Part shown: in pieces, positions 45,145-49,635 of the stretch
Position numbering within the stretch: the stretch's first letter is position 1
How the letters are laid out: each line of letters begins with the position of its first letter
DNA from: Pedobacter sp. Leaf216
Lineage (GTDB): Bacteria > Bacteroidota > Bacteroidia > Sphingobacteriales > Sphingobacteriaceae
DNA: 49,635 bases
Direction: 5' to 3'
NCBI RefSeq assembly: GCF_001421515.1
Contig: NZ_LMKM01000009.1
Location: 115,448 to 165,082, forward strand
Position numbers and translations under genes: made by a program
The notes under the pieces: model-generated
What the model was told of the DNA's origin: nothing
The model's input: only the letters and a program-made list of their open reading frames with translations
Databases searched by the model: none

Positions 45145-46224
45145 TTAATTTTCTAAAGATGGATAGTCTGTGTAACCTTTTTCTCCACCACCGTACATCG
45201 TTGCCGGGTCTGGTTGGTTCAGTTCAGCGTTCTGCACAAATCTTTCTGGCAGGTCAGGATTTGCTACAAATGGCGAGCCAAAAGAAATTAGTTTAGCTAT
45301 GCCTTTGTCCAGTTCAGCTTCTCCGCTTTCTTTCGTATAGCCTGCATTTGCGATTACCAAATGGGTGCTCACACGGCCAAAAGTTTCCATTACATTTTTT
45401 TGATAGTGGGGAAGGTGATCCAGCGGAAACATGCCGTTCATCAGATGAACATACGCTAAAGGCAATTCATTTAATGCTTCGATTAATGGTTTGAATTGTG
45501 CCTGTGGATCACTGTTCTCTATATTATTATAATAGATAGTTGGTGAGAGTTTAATTCCCACTTTTTCATTGCCTGCTACATTAACCAGTTCCTGCATTAC
45601 TTCGAGCACAAAACGGTTTCTGTTTGCTATGCTTCCACCATATTCGTCGTTACGCTTGTTGGCGCTTTCTGATAAGAACTGATTGGGCAAATATCCAAAT
45701 GCCGCATGTAGTTCGACTCCATCGAAGCCAGCTTCTACAGCATTTTTTGCAGCCTGGCCATACTCCTTTATGATTTGTTTAATTTCTGAGTTAGGCAATT
45801 CCCTTGGCGTTTCGTAATCTTTCATACCCTGTGAGGTATAATGCTGCTGTCCCTGTATACCGATTGAAGATGGTGCGACGGGGAGGATCCCGTTTTTATC
45901 AACCGAATGTCCAACCCGGCCAGTGTGCCATAGTTGTGCATAGATAACACCTCCCTTGGTATGTACGGATGCGGTTACCTTTTTCCAAGCCTCAATTTGT
46001 TCATGGTTATATAACCCAGGTGTGAAAGGGCTACCAGTTGCTTGTTCAGATATATTTATTGCCTCGGTAATGATCAAACCGGCACTTGCTCGCTGTGTAT
46101 AATACAATACGGTAAGGTCCTGTACAACACCTGCGATGCTTGCACGACTACGGGTCATTGGTGCCATTACAATCGCATTTTTTAGGGTTTTTGCTCCCAA
46201 TACTACTTTTTCTAATAATTTCAT
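45145..46224 (-). CDS. Old Yellow Enzyme-family alkene reductase
   Basis: The 359-residue protein is an FMN-dependent ene-reductase of the NemA/XenB type: APMTRSRA (21-28), QLWHTGRVGHS (97-107), ELHAAFGYLPNQFL (171-184) and RNDEYGGS. Tyr178 may donate the proton. His173 is present, but the second substrate-binding residue, His or Asn in most family members, is Phe176. It should reduce activated alkenes or nitro compounds with NADPH. A perfect palindrome lies 24-45 bases upstream of its start. Confidence 0.9.
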   Translation of the reverse strand: MKLLEKVVLGAKTLKNAIVMAPMTRSRASIAGVVQDLTVLYYTQRASAGLIITEAINISEQATGSPFTPGLYNHEQIEAWKKVTASVHTKGGVIYAQLWHTGRVGHSVDKNGILPVAPSSIGIQGQQHYTSQGMKDYETPRELPNSEIKQIIKEYGQAAKNAVEAGFDGVELHAAFGYLPNQFLSESANKRNDEYGGSIANRNRFVLEVMQELVNVAGNEKVGIKLSPTIYYNNIENSDPQAQFKPLIEALNELPLAYVHLMNGMFPLDHLPHYQKNVMETFGRVSTHLVIANAGYTKESGEAELDKGIAKLISFGSPFVANPDLPERFVQNAELNQPDPATMYGGGEKGYTDYPSLEN

Positions 46225-46247
46225 GTTTTTTATTTTAGGTGATGAAC

Positions 46248-46269
46248 AATATTTTGTTTACAAAATATT
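46248..46269. promoter_or_regulatory. Perfect AT-rich palindrome upstream of the ene-reductase
   Basis: AATATTTTG (46248-46256) and CAAAATATT (46261-46269) pair perfectly around TTTA. The 22-base symmetric site lies 24 bases before the ene-reductase start, in the 83-base gap after the NmrA-like gene. It has no GC-rich stem or T tract, so an operator (for example for an HxlR- or TetR-type repressor) is more likely than a terminator. Confidence 0.45.
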
Positions 46270-46307
46270 TTTACAATTGGATAAGTTGCTGTCTTTTAAG
46301 TTTCTAG

Positions 46308-47225
46308 TTAGATCAATCCACGGTCACTGCAATAGTGTCTTACGCTTTCTTCAACAGTTGGAAGTTCTCCAAAAAGTTCTTTTTGTTTCTCTGTGTTTTT
46401 GCTAATATAAATACCAGTATCGATCCATTTTATCATTTGAATCATATCATAAATGTTATCATTAAATTTCCCGACAATAGGCAGTATAAATTTAAGAACG
46501 AATGAGGGAATCACTGGCTTAGCTTGAATGTCTTTTTTAAGAACACTTGCATATGCAGCTTTCAGTATCTTCTCGTTTACAGGTCTTTCCCAACCTACAT
46601 CAATAGAAGTATTTAACTCAGTATCAGGTAGAATAACAGCTGCCATAGCCGTATATTTCGCTAATTGTGGTGTGTAGATAATCCCGTAAGTTCCAGTTAA
46701 GAATGTTGGCAGTATTCCTTTCTTAATTTTATCGATTATAAAATCAGGTGTCTGATCTAAAAATGCTCCTGGCCTAAGGGCAATGTAAGGTTGTTTTTCT
46801 TCTCTAAGGTATTTCTCTATCAGGAATTTGTTGTGAAAATGGGGCACTGTTGTAGCTTTGTCAGATTCGAGGATTGAGATCAATACAAAACGAGGAATCC
46901 CAGCTTTTTTAGTAGCGTCAACCAGGTTTTTGTAACCGACTGTGTCCGTTTTTGCACTGTCTCGTTTTTTACGACGTGTATAACCTGCGGCACTAGCAAC
47001 AATGGCATCGAAACCATGGTCTGGTGACAAAGCTTGGTTTAAAGAAGATGCATCCATCATATCACCTACTTCAAAATATTTAACACCCATTTCGATGAGC
47101 GTACTTCTATTACTACCCGCTCTAACCATAGCAGTGACATCTGCCCCTTGTTTAAGCAACTCTTTTACAATCTGACTTCCCAGATATCCAGTGGCACCTG
47201 CTACTATAACTTTCTTTTTACTCAT
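46308..47225 (-). CDS. NmrA-like SDR-family NAD(P)-binding protein
   Basis: The 305-residue protein shows the atypical SDR NAD(P) motif VAGATGYLGSQIVKELL, GVKYFEVGDMMD and IALRPGAFLDQTPDF. It resembles NmrA or quinone-reductase-like members that lack a full catalytic triad. It lies 25 bases after the MDR oxidoreductase gene in the same direction. The role in the cluster is unknown; NADPH sensing or quinone reduction is possible. Confidence 0.85.
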   Translation of the reverse strand: MSKKKVIVAGATGYLGSQIVKELLKQGADVTAMVRAGSNRSTLIEMGVKYFEVGDMMDASSLNQALSPDHGFDAIVASAAGYTRRKKRDSAKTDTVGYKNLVDATKKAGIPRFVLISILESDKATTVPHFHNKFLIEKYLREEKQPYIALRPGAFLDQTPDFIIDKIKKGILPTFLTGTYGIIYTPQLAKYTAMAAVILPDTELNTSIDVGWERPVNEKILKAAYASVLKKDIQAKPVIPSFVLKFILPIVGKFNDNIYDMIQMIKWIDTGIYISKNTEKQKELFGELPTVEESVRHYCSDRGLI

Positions 47226-47250
47226 TTTATTAGATTTTAATTGTAAATTA

Positions 47251-48174
47251 TTAATCTACTGTAAGAACAACCTTGCCATTTACGCCTCCAGCTGTTAAAA
47301 AATCTTGGGCAATAGCGGCTTCACTTAGCTTAAATATTTTGGAAACAACCGGTTTGAATATTCCATTCTTTATCAGTTCGATACCATTTTCAAGGGTTTG
47401 AGCTAAGATATTAGAGGCCACAAAACTTGCTTTGACCTTGTGTTGTTCTGCCAGTTCTTGTGATGGTGGGACCACTATGCTCAATAATGTGCCGCCCTGT
47501 TTTAGAATGGAGAAAAGTTTTGCCTGTCCTTCGCCACCAGCAGTATCTACCGCCAGATCCACATTGTTAACAAAATCCGTAACGTCATATAGTTTATAGT
47601 TTATTACTTCGTCGGCTCCAAGGCTTTTTGCAAGTTCCACACCTTTTCCCGATGCGGTTGCAATGACATATGCTCCGGCAGCTTTGGCCATCTGTACCAT
47701 CGCACCACCCGCTGCACCTGCACCACCTTGGATCAATACCCTTTGTCCCTTTTCCAATTTCCCAGCCATAAATAACACACATTGTGCTGTTCCAATATTA
47801 ACGCCTATCGATGCTGCTTCCACGAAAGAAAGATCTTGTGGTTTTAGCACCAGGAAGTTTTCATTTACCGTTACATATTCTGCATATCCATTTGTTTTGG
47901 TCAGGGCAATTACTTCGTCGCCCACTTTAAACCTTGTTACCTGATCTCCAATGGCGATAATTATTCCTGCTATTTCTCCTCCTGGTGTGAACGGCATTTG
48001 GACGGGGCGGGCAGCTTTCATTTGACCCATCCTTATCTTGATATCTATTGGGTTCACGCCACTGGCCTTAACCTGAACCAACAACTCATTTCCACTCTGG
48101 ATAGATGGTGCTGGAACTTCAACCTGGGCGATGACTGCGGAATTTCCGTAGTCTTTGTATTGTATTGCTTTCAT
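47251..48174 (-). CDS. NADP-dependent MDR oxidoreductase (quinone oxidoreductase type)
   Basis: The 307-residue protein has the zinc-free medium-chain dehydrogenase layout: VKASGVNPIDIKIRMGQ, PFTPGGEIAGIIIAIG, and the NADPH loop IQGGAGAAGGAMVQMAKAAGAYVIA. The structural and catalytic cysteines of zinc alcohol dehydrogenases are absent. It probably reduces quinones or enones, like its neighbour the ene-reductase. It has a TACCTTTG box about 78 bases upstream and appears to head the four-gene transcript. Confidence 0.88.
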   Translation of the reverse strand: MKAIQYKDYGNSAVIAQVEVPAPSIQSGNELLVQVKASGVNPIDIKIRMGQMKAARPVQMPFTPGGEIAGIIIAIGDQVTRFKVGDEVIALTKTNGYAEYVTVNENFLVLKPQDLSFVEAASIGVNIGTAQCVLFMAGKLEKGQRVLIQGGAGAAGGAMVQMAKAAGAYVIATASGKGVELAKSLGADEVINYKLYDVTDFVNNVDLAVDTAGGEGQAKLFSILKQGGTLLSIVVPPSQELAEQHKVKASFVASNILAQTLENGIELIKNGIFKPVVSKIFKLSEAAIAQDFLTAGGVNGKVVLTVD

Positions 48175-48251
48175 TTTTTAATAGGATCTAATAAATAGCC
48201 AAGTACATTCCATCAATTGTGATGAACCTTTTTTGATACTAATTATATAAT

Positions 48252-48259
48252 CAAAGGTA
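48252..48259 (-). promoter_or_regulatory. -7 box of the MDR/NmrA/ene-reductase transcript
   Basis: The minus strand reads TACCTTTG, a perfect TAnnTTTG element 78 bases before the ATG at 48174. No clear TTTG -33 element is seen at the usual spacing, as expected for an activator-dependent promoter next to an AraC gene. Confidence 0.5.
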
Positions 48260-48349
48260 TTTGAAAGCTATTGGGTAAAATAGCTGTAAAAGACAAAAGA
48301 ATAGTCTTATCCGACAATAGGAAGGATGTTAATAGGGGATACTTGAGGT

Positions 48350-49333
48350 CTAAGCTGTGTAAGAGAACTTTTTGGGCGTAACGCCGTACTGTTTCTCAAA
48401 AAGTCTGCTGAAGTGGCTCAAGTTCGAAAACCCAAGCTCGTAGCCGACTTGGGAAACGGAGTGCTTGGCCTGTTTTAATAGGAAGGCAGCTTCTTCCATT
48501 CTGGCCTTTTGGTAATAACTATAGATTGTATCGCCAAATGTCTGTTTGAATAGCTGTTTCAATTTGGTCTCGCTCATAGCCGAGATAGCTGCTAGCTCAC
48601 CGATAACAGGTGGAGTGCTGAGGTCGTCAATTATTTTATTACGGATAAACAAAAGTTTTTCTGCATCGTTACTATTTATACTTTTAAAAGTAGTATTCTC
48701 CCTAAGTGAAAGCTTTCTGAAAAGCAGATACATCAATTCCTGAACCTTGATTTGTACAAAGAAATTACTCATAGAATTGTTCATATCAACAGATACTATG
48801 TTTTTAAGAAGCAATTGCATTTCGGTATCCAGACTTTCGAAAAAGAGAAACGAAGCATTTGCTCCTGTGATGGTTTTTATAGTACTATTAGGGTTTTCAA
48901 TTGATAGGAGTGTACGCAGTCTATCGGCAGCAACTGCAATTACTGCATAATGGATATTACTGTTAGCCGGAAAACGGATTTCTGACTTCAGGTCATTGGT
49001 AGATAAAAGTATAGAAGCGTTATTTTTTTGTGAGAATGGTACATTCGCTTCATACTCATATTTAACTTCAAGCTCTTGATTGGTATTATAGAAGAAAAAA
49101 GTACGTACGCTATTCGTATCTGGGGAAGGATTTCGCTTGATAATCAAATCTTCCTTTAAGGTGTAATGATGAATCGTTAATTTAAAATCGCTCCCGAAGC
49201 CAACTTTGCGCACATAACCTTCTCCCATTGTACTTGGAAGTTCCATGAAATTATCCCTGACGGTTGCATTGATATGCCTGGCGAAAAATGTAATAAAATC
49301 AAAGCCGGGGGCTGTTGTAAATTCAAAAATCAT
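48350..49333 (-). CDS. AraC-family transcriptional regulator
   Basis: The 327-residue protein has an N-terminal sensing region of no clear family and a C-terminal AraC domain (about 225-327) with ELAAISAMSETKLKQLFKQTF and QVGYELGFSNLSHFSRLFEKQY, ending GVTPKKFSY. It lies directly upstream of, and in the same direction as, the MDR/NmrA/ene-reductase/SnoaL genes, separated by 175 bases with a promoter box, so it is the likely activator of that cluster. Confidence 0.88.
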   Translation of the reverse strand: MIFEFTTAPGFDFITFFARHINATVRDNFMELPSTMGEGYVRKVGFGSDFKLTIHHYTLKEDLIIKRNPSPDTNSVRTFFFYNTNQELEVKYEYEANVPFSQKNNASILLSTNDLKSEIRFPANSNIHYAVIAVAADRLRTLLSIENPNSTIKTITGANASFLFFESLDTEMQLLLKNIVSVDMNNSMSNFFVQIKVQELMYLLFRKLSLRENTTFKSINSNDAEKLLFIRNKIIDDLSTPPVIGELAAISAMSETKLKQLFKQTFGDTIYSYYQKARMEEAAFLLKQAKHSVSQVGYELGFSNLSHFSRLFEKQYGVTPKKFSYTA

Positions 49334-49504
49334 TTAAATAAATAATTGATAAACTAAAGATGATGTAAATCGCTTAAAAATACATCAATTTATTAAGTTA
49401 TTCCAGGTTTGATTGATCTTCCAAAATTTTCGAAAAACCGCCTATTTCAATCAATTCGTCCATAAAATGGTTCGAATTACGCACCGCCACTGACCCGTAA
49501 GTAG

Positions 49505-49531
49505 AAAAGGCTTCGAATTTCGAAGCCTTTT
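49505..49531. terminator. Intrinsic terminator next to the group II intron
   Basis: AAAAGGCTTCGA (49505-49516) and TCGAAGCCTTTT (49520-49531) form a perfect 12-base-pair stem with a three-base loop, followed by TCTTTT. The intron 5' end begins six bases later. Confidence 0.88.
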
Positions 49532-49537
49532 TCTTTT

Positions 49538-49635
49538 GTGCGCCGGGCATGGCAATCGACTATAGGGTTCAAGTCCCGAACACGCTTAGCAGTAGGAAGT
49601 GTTAGCTCGAGACAAGGGTGTCGTGGGTGACTGCG
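49538..49635 (+). mobile_element. 5' end of a group II intron (continues beyond the window)
   Basis: The sequence begins GTGCGCC, the conserved group II intron 5' end. It then carries domain I landmarks: GGGTTCAAGTCCCGAACACG, TAGCAGTAGGAAGTGTTAGC and CAAGGGTGTCGTGGGTGAC. It starts immediately after the T tract of a terminator hairpin, the known target of class C group II introns. The reverse transcriptase gene and 3' end should lie outside the window. The T-arm-like GGGTTCAAGTCCC is part of the intron, not a tRNA. Confidence 0.8.

Noticed and set aside
49538..49600. tRNA gene or tRNA fragment at the window end (GGGTTCAAGTCCC)
   Set aside because: The T-arm-like part lies within a sequence that begins GTGCGCC and continues with group II intron domain I landmarks directly after a terminator; no acceptor stem can be formed.

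Overview
This 49.6 kb window looks like the chromosome of a Pedobacter-like member of the Sphingobacteriaceae (Bacteroidota). Evidence: low GC, promoters of the TAnnTTTG type, a sphingolipid locus, DUF5686/carboxypeptidase-regulatory outer-membrane proteins, a short histone H1-like gene, an ISAon1 remnant, and intergenic repeat elements of Bacteroidota style. Assignment to a genus is inference from gene content.

Region 1 (1-15.3 kb): thirteen genes run in one direction with gaps of 2 to 44 bases (285-12427). They encode an isochorismatase-like hydrolase, an alginate-export-type outer-membrane protein, a secreted solo M17 N-domain, a YtcJ-like amidohydrolase, DoxX, Dps, a DUF1275 membrane protein, a TPR histidine kinase, a ring-cleaving dioxygenase, a small GNAT, an MhqD-like esterase, a TMEM175-type channel and a D-2-hydroxyacid dehydrogenase. 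A repeat block follows, then a sigma-54 activator. The operon (239-254) and the activator gene (13406-13421) are both preceded by nearly the same 16-base -24/-12-like element, which suggests one sigma-54 regulon for stress or aromatic/quinone detoxification.

Region 2 (15.3-20.6 kb): a small acidic protein, a three-gene cluster with a cysteine-less thioredoxin-reductase-like flavoprotein and a UBP-type zinc finger, a methyltransferase and two AraC regulators.

Region 3 (21.2-32.4 kb): a lipid locus that appears to encode most of a eukaryote-like inositol phosphorylceramide pathway. It holds serine palmitoyltransferase, a GNAT-fold ceramide synthase candidate, a ceramide reductase candidate, inositol-3-phosphate synthase, a PgpA-like phosphatase, GtrA, an outer-membrane DUF5686 protein, a CDP-alcohol phosphatidyltransferase fused to a DUF4833-like domain, a fatty-acid hydroxylase and an Aur1-like PAP2 enzyme.

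Region 4 (32.6-37.5 kb): a Tat-exported sugar isomerase-like protein, a secreted unknown, a candidate small RNA, a 59-residue histone-like gene, then 2.1 kb of repeats: four tandem copies of a 440-482 bp unit (another copy lies at 12.5 kb), then five exact-period 82 bp units, each made of two related 41-mers.

Region 5 (37.5-49.6 kb): a Crp/Fnr regulator, an MFS pump with a flavin monooxygenase, DUF429, GNAT and HicB-like genes, a second copy of the candidate small RNA, tRNA-like and tRNA-end fragments (Ser and His) beside an ISAon1 remnant, and an AraC-headed reductase cluster (quinone oxidoreductase, NmrA-like, Old Yellow Enzyme, SnoaL-like). The window ends inside the 5' end of a group II intron placed just after a terminator hairpin.
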